From Chryseobacterium oryzae (GTDB taxonomy: Bacteria; Bacteroidota; Bacteroidia; Flavobacteriales; Weeksellaceae), in the NCBI RefSeq assembly GCF_022811665.1, contig NZ_CP094529.1, positions 1,302,001-1,366,000 of the forward strand: a stretch of DNA of 64,000 bases, read 5' to 3'. The position numbers were made by a program, and so were the translations under genes. Every line of letters starts with the position of its first letter. Positions within the stretch are counted from its first letter, which is position 1. Below the pieces are notes generated by a model. That model did not search any database. It was not told the DNA's origin and saw nothing but the letters and a program-made list of their open reading frames with translations. Positions 8,319-16,813 of the stretch are shown here, piece by piece.

Positions 8319-8966
8319 CTATAATTCTGTAACCAGAAAATTTTTGAATTTATTTTTATCAAAAACAAACATATTGGGATCTAACTGCTGGTTTTCTTTG
8401 TAGTCTTTAATAGAAATTATGGAGATGTCTTTATTGTTTCCATACTGTTCCAGTTTTAGCATTTGCTTTTTAGCAGAATCTACATAAAGATAAATGTAAT
8501 TCAGTCCGTTTGCTTTTACTGGGGTTAATTTAATGAGATCAGCATTTACACCATCTACGTTCTTTTTTCCACTGTACGAAACATTATAATCTTTTCTGTA
8601 AGAAGTAAGATAATTAATTGGGGAGAACATTGCACTGCTTTCATTAGGTTTTGCAACGGTAACCTCCTTATCTTCAGTATTGATGTTGTAAATTTTATTA
8701 CCATCGAAGATTTGCTCGGTTTCCATTATTTTAAGTTTATACTTATTGCCTGCAGAATAGTAAATTCCGGGCTCGGTTTTAGAAACTGTTCCGTTTACTC
8801 CGCTTCCAAAAGCAAATTTAAAATATGAATTTTTCTTAGAATTATAATTTGCGGTAATATCATCCAGTATTTTTTTTGCTTTTGCATCAATTTTTTGAGC
8901 CTGCACAAATCCTATACTTCCTACTACAAAAGTTCCTAAAACTATTTTTGAAATTACTTTTTTCAT
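8319..8966 (-). CDS. LolA-like outer-membrane lipoprotein carrier
   Basis: An exported protein of 215 residues from the ATG at 8966. An upstream ATG at 9002 would put 12 charged residues before the signal peptide, so I prefer the start at MKKVISKIVLGTF. The signal peptide ends near VQAQK. The mature part has the LolA half-barrel pattern, with repeated strand pairs such as GIYYSAGNKYKLKI, QIFDGNKIYNIN and the terminal Phe/Val strands. LolA carries lipoproteins across the periplasm from LolCDE to the outer membrane. It lies 54 bases downstream of ftsK, the same neighbourhood LolA often has in other bacteria, and is probably cotranscribed with it. Confidence 0.88.
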   Translation of the reverse strand: MKKVISKIVLGTFVVGSIGFVQAQKIDAKAKKILDDITANYNSKKNSYFKFAFGSGVNGTVSKTEPGIYYSAGNKYKLKIMETEQIFDGNKIYNINTEDKEVTVAKPNESSAMFSPINYLTSYRKDYNVSYSGKKNVDGVNADLIKLTPVKANGLNYIYLYVDSAKKQMLKLEQYGNNKDISIISIKDYKENQQLDPNMFVFDKNKFKNFLVTEL

Positions 8967-9020
8967 TTTATATCTAATTTTTCTATCCTTTAGACTTGTC
9001 AAAACACTTTTGGTTAAATT

Positions 9021-11546
9021 TTAGCCTCGCAAATCTTCCAAAAACTGTTCCAAAGAATGAAGATCGCTAATGAGAACTTCTCTGGCTTTGGCTCCGTTAA
9101 AACCTCCTACAATACCGCTTGCTTCAAGCTGATCCATAATTCTTCCCGCTCTGTTATAGCCTAACTTCAGCTGTCTTTGGAGCATAGAAGTAGAACCCTG
9201 CTGTGTAGAAACAATAATTCTTGCAGCATCTTCAAAAAGGGCATCTTTTTCGTTTGGATCGAAAGCTCCCACTGTACTTGTTGCGTCTTCAGAAACATAT
9301 TCGGGAAGTAAAAATGCAGAAGCATATCCTTTCTGTTCACCAATAAATTCTGCCAATCTTTCAACTTCTGGAGTATCTACAAATGCACATTGAAGTCTTA
9401 AAATTTCATTTCCGTTAAAGTAAAGCATATCTCCTTTACCAATCAGCTGATCTGCTCCGGGAGAATCTAAAATGGTTCTCGAATCTACACTAGAAATAAC
9501 TCTGAATGCAGCTCTTGCCGGGAAATTGGCTTTAATCATACCCGTAATTACGTTCACCGACGGTCTTTGTGTTGCAACAATTAAATGTATCCCAACGGCT
9601 CTTGCCAACTGTGCCAATCTTGCAATAGGAAGTTCTACTTCTTTACCGGCAGTCATAATTAAATCTGCAAATTCGTCTACTACCAAAACAATGTAAGGTA
9701 AATAACGGTGTCCATTTTCTGGATTTAATTTTCTTTCGCTGAATTTCTTGTTGTACTCTTTTAAATTTTTACAGAAAGCGTTTTTAAGAAGATCATATCT
9801 CTGATCCATTTCAACACACAGAGAGTTCAGCGTGTTGATAACTTTGTTGGTATCTGTAATAATAGCTTCTTCAGCATCCGGAAGTTTTGCTAAATAATGT
9901 CTTTCAATTTTAGAATATAAAGAAAGTTCTACCTTTTTAGGATCTACCATTACAAACTTCAGCTCGCTTGGGTGTTTTTTGTAGAGTAACGAGGTGAGAA
10001 TTGCATTAATTCCGACCGATTTTCCCTGTCCGGTAGCACCTGCCATTAAAAGGTGAGGCATTTTAGACAAATCTGCCATAAATACTTCATTAGAAATGGT
10101 TTTTCCGAATACTACAGGAAGATCCATATCTGTATTTTGGAATTTCTGAGAAGCAATTACCGATCTCATGGAAACCATAGTAGGATTTTTTCTAGGAACT
10201 TCAATACCAATTGTTCCTTTTCCCGGCATCGGTGCAATAATTCTGATTCCCAAGGCGGAAAGATTTAAAGCAATATCATCCTGAAGTTTTTTTATCGAAG
10301 CAACTCTGATTCCTGCCTCCGGAACAATTTCGTATAATGTAACAGTTGGCCCTATCGTAGCTTTAATTTCTGCAATTCCTACATTAAAGTTTTTAAGAAG
10401 ACCTACAATTTTGTTTTTGTTTTCTTCTAATTCTTCTTTGTTAATAGAGATTTCTTCATTGCCATAGTCTTTAAGCAAATCTATGGTAGGCATTTGAAAT
10501 TTAGCCAACTCTAATCGGTGATCATATAGTCCATGTTTTTCTACCAATTCCTGAGATTGTCTGTCTGTATCATCAATAATATCAACAACGGGGGCAACTT
10601 CTACATTAAACTTTATATCTTCATTTGCAGGCGAAGAAAAAGTGTTTTTAACATCGAAAGCGTCTTCCGGAGTTACAGCAGGAATATTTTTCGGAGTTTC
10701 AAGGCTTAGATTAACTGAAGATATTGTAGGTTTTACCTCTTCTTCAAAAGATGTTTTATTCGGAGTGACGATGGTTTCAATATCGGCTTCAGGTTTTGAT
10801 TCTTTAAAAGGAGATTCCTTTTTGGAATTGTTCTGATTGATGCTTCCCGAATTGTCGGTTACTTTTATATTTAAAGCTTCATTGCTGTTAATTTCTTCTT
10901 CAAGTTCCTGGTCTGCTTCGAAATTCTCGTCAGAATTAGGCATCATAGATTTTACTCTTCCGATTGTATTGTCGTTTAACTCGCTTAATTTAGCTTTAAC
11001 AGAGCTTGGTCTCAGATTAAATTCAAGAATGAAATACAAAGCAATACTTACTACCAAAACTACCCAAAGACCTACTGTTCCGATAATGGCAGAAAGAGAA
11101 TCCATAATTTGATATCCGTAAACACCGCTTAAAACTCCTTGTCCTTTGGTAATGGCTCCAAAAAGAATCGGAAGCCAACAAATGAAGAAGAGAGAATGTC
11201 CGAAAGTCATCCACGGCTTGAATATTTTCTTTTTCAAGATCATTGTTCCGAAAACCACAAACAGAAATGCGATAATAAAAGAAGCAATTCCTATGCTTTC
11301 AAAAATAAATATATTTCCTAACCAATCTCCGAGTTTTCCGAAAAGATTAGATGATTGTATGGTTTTGTCGAGCATGGTTCCTGCCTGGCTTTGGTCTGCC
11401 TTCCAATTCATAAGATAAGAGATGAAAGATAGGGTAAGAACACCTGCAAAAACAATAAAAGTTAACCCGAAAAATATACGTGGTTTGGATAATATTTTAC
11501 CTGATTCTGATGTGGGAGCTGTCTGTTTTGATGATTTCTTTTCCAT
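9021..11546 (-). CDS. ftsK: DNA translocase FtsK
   Basis: An 841-residue FtsK/SpoIIIE ATPase that couples chromosome dimer resolution and terminus segregation to septation. The N-terminus has four membrane segments (about 25-45, 80-104, 117-135 and 150-175), then an acidic Asn/Ser/Glu-rich linker to about 330. The alpha and beta motor domains follow, with Walker A GATGQGKS (503-510) and Walker B VVDEFADL (622-629). A C-terminal gamma winged helix (about 775-835, STSMLQRQLKLGYNRAGRIMD) recognises KOPS-like DNA sites. The linker is short, as usual in Bacteroidota. LolA follows on the same strand. A TAnnTTTG element 14 bases before the ATG implies a very short leader. Confidence 0.97.
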   Translation of the reverse strand: MEKKSSKQTAPTSESGKILSKPRIFFGLTFIVFAGVLTLSFISYLMNWKADQSQAGTMLDKTIQSSNLFGKLGDWLGNIFIFESIGIASFIIAFLFVVFGTMILKKKIFKPWMTFGHSLFFICWLPILFGAITKGQGVLSGVYGYQIMDSLSAIIGTVGLWVVLVVSIALYFILEFNLRPSSVKAKLSELNDNTIGRVKSMMPNSDENFEADQELEEEINSNEALNIKVTDNSGSINQNNSKKESPFKESKPEADIETIVTPNKTSFEEEVKPTISSVNLSLETPKNIPAVTPEDAFDVKNTFSSPANEDIKFNVEVAPVVDIIDDTDRQSQELVEKHGLYDHRLELAKFQMPTIDLLKDYGNEEISINKEELEENKNKIVGLLKNFNVGIAEIKATIGPTVTLYEIVPEAGIRVASIKKLQDDIALNLSALGIRIIAPMPGKGTIGIEVPRKNPTMVSMRSVIASQKFQNTDMDLPVVFGKTISNEVFMADLSKMPHLLMAGATGQGKSVGINAILTSLLYKKHPSELKFVMVDPKKVELSLYSKIERHYLAKLPDAEEAIITDTNKVINTLNSLCVEMDQRYDLLKNAFCKNLKEYNKKFSERKLNPENGHRYLPYIVLVVDEFADLIMTAGKEVELPIARLAQLARAVGIHLIVATQRPSVNVITGMIKANFPARAAFRVISSVDSRTILDSPGADQLIGKGDMLYFNGNEILRLQCAFVDTPEVERLAEFIGEQKGYASAFLLPEYVSEDATSTVGAFDPNEKDALFEDAARIIVSTQQGSTSMLQRQLKLGYNRAGRIMDQLEASGIVGGFNGAKAREVLISDLHSLEQFLEDLRG

Positions 11547-11559
11547 AATGTACGTACGG

Positions 11560-11567
11560 CAAATTTA
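11560..11567 (-). promoter_or_regulatory. Probable -7 element (TAAATTTG) for ftsK
   Basis: A match to TAnnTTTG on the minus strand, 13 bases upstream of the ftsK start. Transcription would begin about 5-8 bases before the ATG. No convincing -33 TTG is seen. Confidence 0.45.
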
Positions 11568-11766
11568 ATCTTTTTTTTAGATTTTAATAATCTTTTAATG
11601 GAAAAGAGATTTGTTTTTATATCCCTATTTTTTGCTATGAATTGTGTAGAAAGATTGAGATAAAATAACATGAATTTTATTTATTTAGAATTGTTTTAAA
11701 TAAATAAAAACCACTTTTGGCTGATAAAAAACAGCTTTTTTTAGAGCTCTTTCGGTTTATCATCCT

Positions 11767-11774
11767 TATTTTTG
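11767..11774 (+). promoter_or_regulatory. Probable -7 element (TATTTTTG) for the ResB-CcsA gene
   Basis: TATTTTTG followed by C, 20 bases before the ATG at 11795. It argues that the coding start is 11795 and not the in-frame TTG at 11717, which lies upstream of the promoter. Confidence 0.5.
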
Positions 11775-11794
11775 CAAGTCAAGTAAAAAATCTC

Positions 11795-14700
11795 ATGAAG
11801 AAACTCCAGGATATAATTATCTCAACCAGAACAATGGCTGTTCTGTTGCTGGTTTATGCGTTTTCTATGGCTTATGCTACATTTTTAGAAAACGATTACG
11901 GTACGCCAACTGCAAAAGCATTAATCTATGAAGCAAAATGGTTCGAACTTATTATGCTTCTGCTTATCATTAACTTTGTAGGTAACATTGGCAGATACAG
12001 GTTATGGAAAAGAGACAAATGGCCTGTTTTGGTTTTTCACCTTGCATTTATTCTCATTTTTGTTGGTGGTGCAATTACCCGATACATTAGTTTTGAAGGG
12101 CAAATGACCATTAGAGAAGGGCAAACCAGCAACGAAATTGTTACCGATAAGAACTTTTTCAAAATTAAGATTGAAGAAAAGGGTGACGCACTCGATTATC
12201 AGGATGTACCTTATTTAATGTCTCCGCTTCATAAAGATTTTAATGCTACGTATGATTTTCATGATAAAAAAATCAAGGTTAAAACATTAGATTATGTTCA
12301 AAGAAAAAAAGACAGCCTTGTAGCAGATGCCAATGCGCCAGAATATCTTCATTTGGTTTCTACAGCGGAAATGGGAAGACAGAATATCTTCATTAAATCC
12401 GGAGAAACAAAATCTATAAACGGAACGCTGGTTACTTTTAACCGTTCTATAGACGGAGCAGTAGAATTTAAGCAGGAAAACGGACAACTGATGATAAAAA
12501 CTCCTGTTGATGCCAATTATATGACGATGGCAACTCAGGCGACAGGAACTACCAAAAAAGATGAATTTCAGCCTTTGGTTTTGAGAAGTTTATACAACAT
12601 TAATGAACTTAAATTGGTAGTACCGGAAGGTTTAAAAAGAGGTAAACTAATTGCTGTAGAAGGTGATAGAAAAAAAGATCAGAATGTTCCGGATGCGATG
12701 ACCATTGAGATTGAAGGTCCTAAAACCAAACAAATCGTAGAACTTTCTGTTGAAAAAGGAAATCCAAACGCCTTTAAGCAGGTTACCATGGATGGTTTGA
12801 ATATTATGGTTGGATTTGGACCGAAAGTTTATAATACACCATTTGCCATAAAATTAGATGATTTCGTGATGGAAACTTATCCCGGAAGTTCTTCTCCAAG
12901 TGCTTATGAAAGTCACGTTAAAATTATAGACGAAGGCAAGCAAATTCCTTATAAAATCTACATGAATCACGTTTTAGACTATAAAGGATACCGTTTCTTT
13001 CAGGCTAGTTTTACTCCGGACAGAATGGGAACATTGTTATCTGTAAATCACGATTATTGGGGAACTTTAATTTCTTACATAGGATATACATTGTTATTCG
13101 GAGGAATGTTTTTTATGTTCTTTTGGAAAGGAACTCACTTTTGGAAACTCAATAAAATGCTGAAAGACATCAATAAAAAGAAAACTGCTGCAATTCTTCT
13201 TCTTTTGTTAAGTTTTGGTTTAAATGCCCAAAAAATTGAAACCCACGGAAAAACAGACGGAAGCAGAGAGCACGTACATTTAACGGAAGATGAGCACAAT
13301 CATGCCGCAGAAGTATCGCAGCCACAGCAAAATTCTCTTGCGGCACCTTTAACGAAAATGAGAATGATTTCTCCTGACGAAATTATTGCTCAAAATAAAA
13401 TCAGCCAGGAGCATGCAGATAAATTTGGATACCTTTTGGTACAGAATATTGAAGGGAGAATTGTACCGATTAATACTGAAGCTTTAGATGTTTTAAGAAA
13501 GCTTTATCAGAGAGATAACTTTAAAGGTTCAGATGGTAAATATTTAACAGCGGAACAATGGTTTATTTCTGTAAATACAGATACTCCAAGCTGGACAATG
13601 GTTCCATTGATTAAAATTGATGCTAAAGGTGGAAAGGATCTTTTGAAAAAGACTAAAGCTAATGAAGATGGATATACTTCTTTAATGAACCTTTTCCCTG
13701 CAGATAAAAACGGTAATCTTGCCTATATTTTGGAGTCTGATTATAACACAGCGTTTCGAAAAAAACCGGCAGAACAATCTGAATATGACAAGCAGGTTAT
13801 TAAAATAAACGAAAAAGTACAGATTTTCAATGGATTTTTCAGCGGGCAGTTTCTGAGAATTGTTCCTGTGAAAAATGATCCCAATCACCGATGGAATTCT
13901 TGGTTAGATGCTAATATGGAACCGGATTTGGAATCTCAAAAAGTGATGGGACCTTATTTTGCTGAAGTTATTCAGGCTCAGAAATCCGGAAACTGGAGCA
14001 AAGCAGATATTGAGCTTAAAAAGCTTTCGGATTATCAGCAGAAATGGGGGAAAGCTGTAGTGCCTTCTCAATCGAAAATTGATTTGGAAGTTTTTATGAA
14101 TAAAACCGACATCAATTTTAAGCTTCTAATTTTTTATACGTTAGTAGGAGGTTTACTGTTAATTCTTGGTTTTGTTGAATTGTTCAAACCTAATAAAATT
14201 CTTAATACAATAATCAGAGTTCTTATTTATATAGGAATTATTGGCTATATATTCCATTTCTTGGGTCTGATAGGGAGATGGTATATTTCTGGTCACGCAC
14301 CTTGGAGTAATGGTTACGAAGCAATTATTTTTATTTCCTGGGTTGGGATTACAGCAGGTTTGCTTTTCTATTTCGGATTTGGTAAAAATAAAAATACATC
14401 TGCAGACGCACAATCGGCTCAGTTGCCTAAAAAATTATTCGGAACTAAAAACAATGCTAACGCATTAATTCCTGCAGCAGGGTATATGGTTGCGGTAATT
14501 ATGATGGGATTTGCGCATGGAGCATCTTCATTAGATCCACAGATTACTCCTTTGGTACCGGTTTTAAAATCTTACTGGCTTATTGTACACGTAGCAATTA
14601 TTATTTCAAGTTATGGTTTTTTCTCATTATCCATGATTATTGCAGTAATTTCTCTGGTGTTCTATATTATTGCAGATAAAAAATTATTCAAACTTCATAA

Positions 14701-15121
14701 CGATACTACCTTAAAAGAATTGGCTATCGTTTCGGAAATGTCTACAACAATTGGTCTTTTTGCATTAACAGTAGGAACCTTTTTGGGAGGAATTTGGGCA
14801 AATGAATCTTGGGGAAGATACTGGAGTTGGGATCCCAAAGAAACTTGGGCATTTATCTCGGTAATGATTTATGCTTTCGTTTTACACATGAGATTGGTTC
14901 CGGGATTGAGAAGCAGATGGGCATTTCATGTAGCGACCATGTTCTCTTTCTGTTCTATGCTAATGACGTATGTTGGAGTTAATTATTACTTAACAGGATT
15001 ACACTCTTATGCAGCGGGAGATCCTGTTCCGATTCCGGCTTGGGTGTATATTGGTTTTTCTACGATGCTTATTTTGGCTATTGCTTCTTACTTTAAGTTT
15101 GTAGCTTTAAAGAAGAAATAA
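11795..15121 (+). CDS. Cytochrome c biogenesis protein, ResB (CcsB)-CcsA fusion
   Basis: A 1108-residue membrane protein joining both halves of the System II haem export and cytochrome c synthase. The ResB-like half (about 1-455) has three N-terminal membrane segments, a large periplasmic domain and a fourth segment near 430-450. The CcsA-like half (about 775-1105) is polytopic and ends with the tryptophan-rich haem-handling motif SWGRYWSWDPKETWAF (about 1003-1018). Histidines such as those in FAHG, LHMRL and LHSYA are candidate haem ligands. Between the halves, residues about 463-480 (TAAILLLLLSFGLNAQ) look exactly like a signal peptide. A His-rich stretch (HVHLTEDEHNHAAE) and a long periplasmic segment follow. 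A promoter element sets the start at 11795. Confidence 0.93.
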   Translation: MKKLQDIIISTRTMAVLLLVYAFSMAYATFLENDYGTPTAKALIYEAKWFELIMLLLIINFVGNIGRYRLWKRDKWPVLVFHLAFILIFVGGAITRYISFEGQMTIREGQTSNEIVTDKNFFKIKIEEKGDALDYQDVPYLMSPLHKDFNATYDFHDKKIKVKTLDYVQRKKDSLVADANAPEYLHLVSTAEMGRQNIFIKSGETKSINGTLVTFNRSIDGAVEFKQENGQLMIKTPVDANYMTMATQATGTTKKDEFQPLVLRSLYNINELKLVVPEGLKRGKLIAVEGDRKKDQNVPDAMTIEIEGPKTKQIVELSVEKGNPNAFKQVTMDGLNIMVGFGPKVYNTPFAIKLDDFVMETYPGSSSPSAYESHVKIIDEGKQIPYKIYMNHVLDYKGYRFFQASFTPDRMGTLLSVNHDYWGTLISYIGYTLLFGGMFFMFFWKGTHFWKLNKMLKDINKKKTAAILLLLLSFGLNAQKIETHGKTDGSREHVHLTEDEHNHAAEVSQPQQNSLAAPLTKMRMISPDEIIAQNKISQEHADKFGYLLVQNIEGRIVPINTEALDVLRKLYQRDNFKGSDGKYLTAEQWFISVNTDTPSWTMVPLIKIDAKGGKDLLKKTKANEDGYTSLMNLFPADKNGNLAYILESDYNTAFRKKPAEQSEYDKQVIKINEKVQIFNGFFSGQFLRIVPVKNDPNHRWNSWLDANMEPDLESQKVMGPYFAEVIQAQKSGNWSKADIELKKLSDYQQKWGKAVVPSQSKIDLEVFMNKTDINFKLLIFYTLVGGLLLILGFVELFKPNKILNTIIRVLIYIGIIGYIFHFLGLIGRWYISGHAPWSNGYEAIIFISWVGITAGLLFYFGFGKNKNTSADAQSAQLPKKLFGTKNNANALIPAAGYMVAVIMMGFAHGASSLDPQITPLVPVLKSYWLIVHVAIIISSYGFFSLSMIIAVISLVFYIIADKKLFKLHNDTTLKELAIVSEMSTTIGLFALTVGTFLGGIWANESWGRYWSWDPKETWAFISVMIYAFVLHMRLVPGLRSRWAFHVATMFSFCSMLMTYVGVNYYLTGLHSYAAGDPVPIPAWVYIGFSTMLILAIASYFKFVALKKK

Positions 15122-15140
15122 AATAAAATTTAAATATTTT

Positions 15141-15172
15141 AAAATTCCTGAAAATTTATTTTCAGGAATTTT
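15141..15172 (+). terminator. Strong terminator after the ResB-CcsA gene
   Basis: A 14-base perfect stem (15141-15154 with 15159-15172), a four-base loop, and a T run continuing to 15176. It begins 20 bases after the stop. Confidence 0.85.
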
Positions 15173-15264
15173 TTTTGTTCTATTAGTTTGATTTTAAATT
15201 CAATACTCAAAAATTATATATATCTTTATGATATCAAAATAATATCATTTTAAAAATTATAATT

Positions 15265-16143
15265 ATGGAAAAAGTTTTAAAGCCTATGTCTGGCTATTTA
15301 GCACTTGTCATCAGTTTATTACTGCTTGCTTTTTGTGTTTACCTATTTATTATCGGCGTAGACGACAGAATTGATAATAACATTACTTATCTTATACTGT
15401 CTTTTGTCTGCCTATTTGTTACCTTTTTCTTTATGAAAGGTTTAATGATTATTCAGCCAAATCACTCCAGAGTACTGAATTTTTTCGGAAAATATGTAGG
15501 AACAGTAAAGGAAAACGGATTGTTTTTTATTAATCCATTATATTCTTCTCAGAAAATGTCTTTGCGTTCAGAAAATTTGCAGGGACAGACATTAAAGGTA
15601 AATGATAAAATGGGAAATCCAATAGAAATTGCCGTAGTTATGGTCTGGAAAGTGGGAGATACCTACAAAGCAGCTTTTGATGTGGAAAAATATGCAGATT
15701 TTGTAAAAATGCAGAGCGAAGCAGCAGTCCGTCATTTGGCAATGAGTTTCCCATACGATAATCTGGAAGACGATCATGCTCCGATCACTTTAAGAGAAGG
15801 TGGAGATAAAATTAATTCTATTTTAGAGCAGGAACTTACCGACAGACTTTCTAAGGCTGGAATTGTTATTCAGGAAGCAAGAATTTCCCACTTAGCGTAT
15901 GCATCTGAAATTGCAGGAGCCATGCTTCAAAGACAACAGGCAACAGCGATTGTTGCTGCAAGAACAAAAATTGTTGAAGGAGCAGTAGGAATGGTAGATT
16001 TAGCTTTGAAAAAACTTTCTGAAGAAAATATTGTTGAATTGGACGATGAAAGAAAAGCAGCAATGGTGAGTAATCTAATGGTGGTTTTGTGTGGAGAAAA
16101 AGCTGCAACTCCGGTTCTTAATGCAGGAACTTTGTATAACTAA
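15265..16143 (+). CDS. SPFH (band 7/stomatin-like) membrane protein
   Basis: A 292-residue protein with two N-terminal membrane segments (about 10-32 and 39-57) and then an SPFH domain starting at the typical LMIIQPNHSRVLNFFGKYVG. An Ala/Glu-rich helical region follows, with SHLAYASEIAGAMLQRQQA. These proteins oligomerise into membrane microdomain scaffolds and often regulate membrane proteases. No NfeD or HflC partner is adjacent. Instead a ribbon-helix-helix protein follows 63 bases later, a pairing that I believe recurs in other bacteria with this subfamily (from memory). It is separated from the upstream gene by a strong terminator. Confidence 0.9.
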   Translation: MEKVLKPMSGYLALVISLLLLAFCVYLFIIGVDDRIDNNITYLILSFVCLFVTFFFMKGLMIIQPNHSRVLNFFGKYVGTVKENGLFFINPLYSSQKMSLRSENLQGQTLKVNDKMGNPIEIAVVMVWKVGDTYKAAFDVEKYADFVKMQSEAAVRHLAMSFPYDNLEDDHAPITLREGGDKINSILEQELTDRLSKAGIVIQEARISHLAYASEIAGAMLQRQQATAIVAARTKIVEGAVGMVDLALKKLSEENIVELDDERKAAMVSNLMVVLCGEKAATPVLNAGTLYN

Positions 16144-16206
16144 GGCAGATTATTTCACTACATTTTGTATTGAAAATATATCAAAGCAAGAAGAAAACAA
16201 AAGAAA

Positions 16207-16395
16207 ATGAAATCAGAAAAAGCTCAGAACTCTTCAGAAAATAAATCTAAAAAATCTTTCGTAATAAGAATTGATGATTCTACCTATAAACTTCTGGAAA
16301 AATGGGCAAATGACGAATTCAGAAGCGTGAATGGACAAATTGAGTTTCTTCTCAATCAATCTCTTATCAATTCCGGAAGGAAAAAGAAAGAATAA
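16207..16395 (+). CDS. Arc-like ribbon-helix-helix DNA-binding protein
   Basis: A 62-residue basic protein. After a Ser/Lys-rich tail, residues about 20-56 (KSFVIRIDDSTYKLLEKWA then NGQIEFLLNQSL) fit the Arc/MetJ ribbon-helix-helix fold: one beta strand, then two helices joined by a turn with RSVNGQIEFLL. Such proteins dimerise and bind short operators with the strand. It follows the SPFH gene closely on the same strand and is probably cotranscribed, so it may regulate that operon. It is not next to a toxin gene, so an antitoxin role is unlikely. Confidence 0.8.
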   Translation: MKSEKAQNSSENKSKKSFVIRIDDSTYKLLEKWANDEFRSVNGQIEFLLNQSLINSGRKKKE

Positions 16396-16430
16396 TCAAC
16401 AGTAAAATTAACTTTTTATCCAAATAAAGA

Positions 16431-16454
16431 AAAGCTGAGAAATTTCTCAGCTTT
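16431..16454. terminator. Bidirectional hairpin between convergent genes
   Basis: A perfect 24-base palindrome, AAAGCTGAGAAA and its complement, with T runs on both sides. It separates the Arc-like gene (plus) from the small membrane protein gene (minus). Confidence 0.8.
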
Positions 16455-16477
16455 TTGCGTTCAATATTTCAATTGAA

Positions 16478-16678
16478 TTAATCAAATATCCCCGTTATGT
16501 AACCTGCAATAATGCTCCACGCATTTTTTCCCAGAAAATAGATAAGCGTAGAAGAAATAATTCCTTTTACTGTAAAAAATATAATTCCGCCAATTCCAAA
16601 TTTCTTTACCAACCTTTTCCATCGTGAGCCTTTTTTTTCTTCAAGAGCGGGTTCGTCTATCGTCTTCTTATTTTCCAT
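16478..16678 (-). CDS. Small single-pass membrane protein of unknown function
   Basis: A 66-residue protein. A charged N-terminal half (Lys/Glu then SRWKRLVKKFG) is followed by a hydrophobic C-terminal half (about 28-62) that can form one or two membrane helices. I do not recognise a named family. Context supports it as real: it ends just before a bidirectional hairpin and its upstream region is AT-rich, as for other starts here. It is transcribed convergently to the SPFH/Arc pair. Confidence 0.6.
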   Translation of the reverse strand: MENKKTIDEPALEEKKGSRWKRLVKKFGIGGIIFFTVKGIISSTLIYFLGKNAWSIIAGYITGIFD

Positions 16679-16813
16679 TTCTGAAATTCAAATGATTACC
16701 TTACAAAGATAAGCATGTTTATAATTAGTCCAAATAAAATGAATGCAAAAAAAATAAAATTTTTAGGTTGACAATATTTTTTTATCTTAGGCAAAACGAA
16801 AAGTTAAAATTGT

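Noticed and set aside
11717..11794. Longer N-terminus for the ResB-CcsA fusion from TTG 11717
   Set aside because: A good -7 element (11767-11774) lies inside it and the ATG at 11795 gives a normal ResB start, so the upstream segment is probably untranslated.
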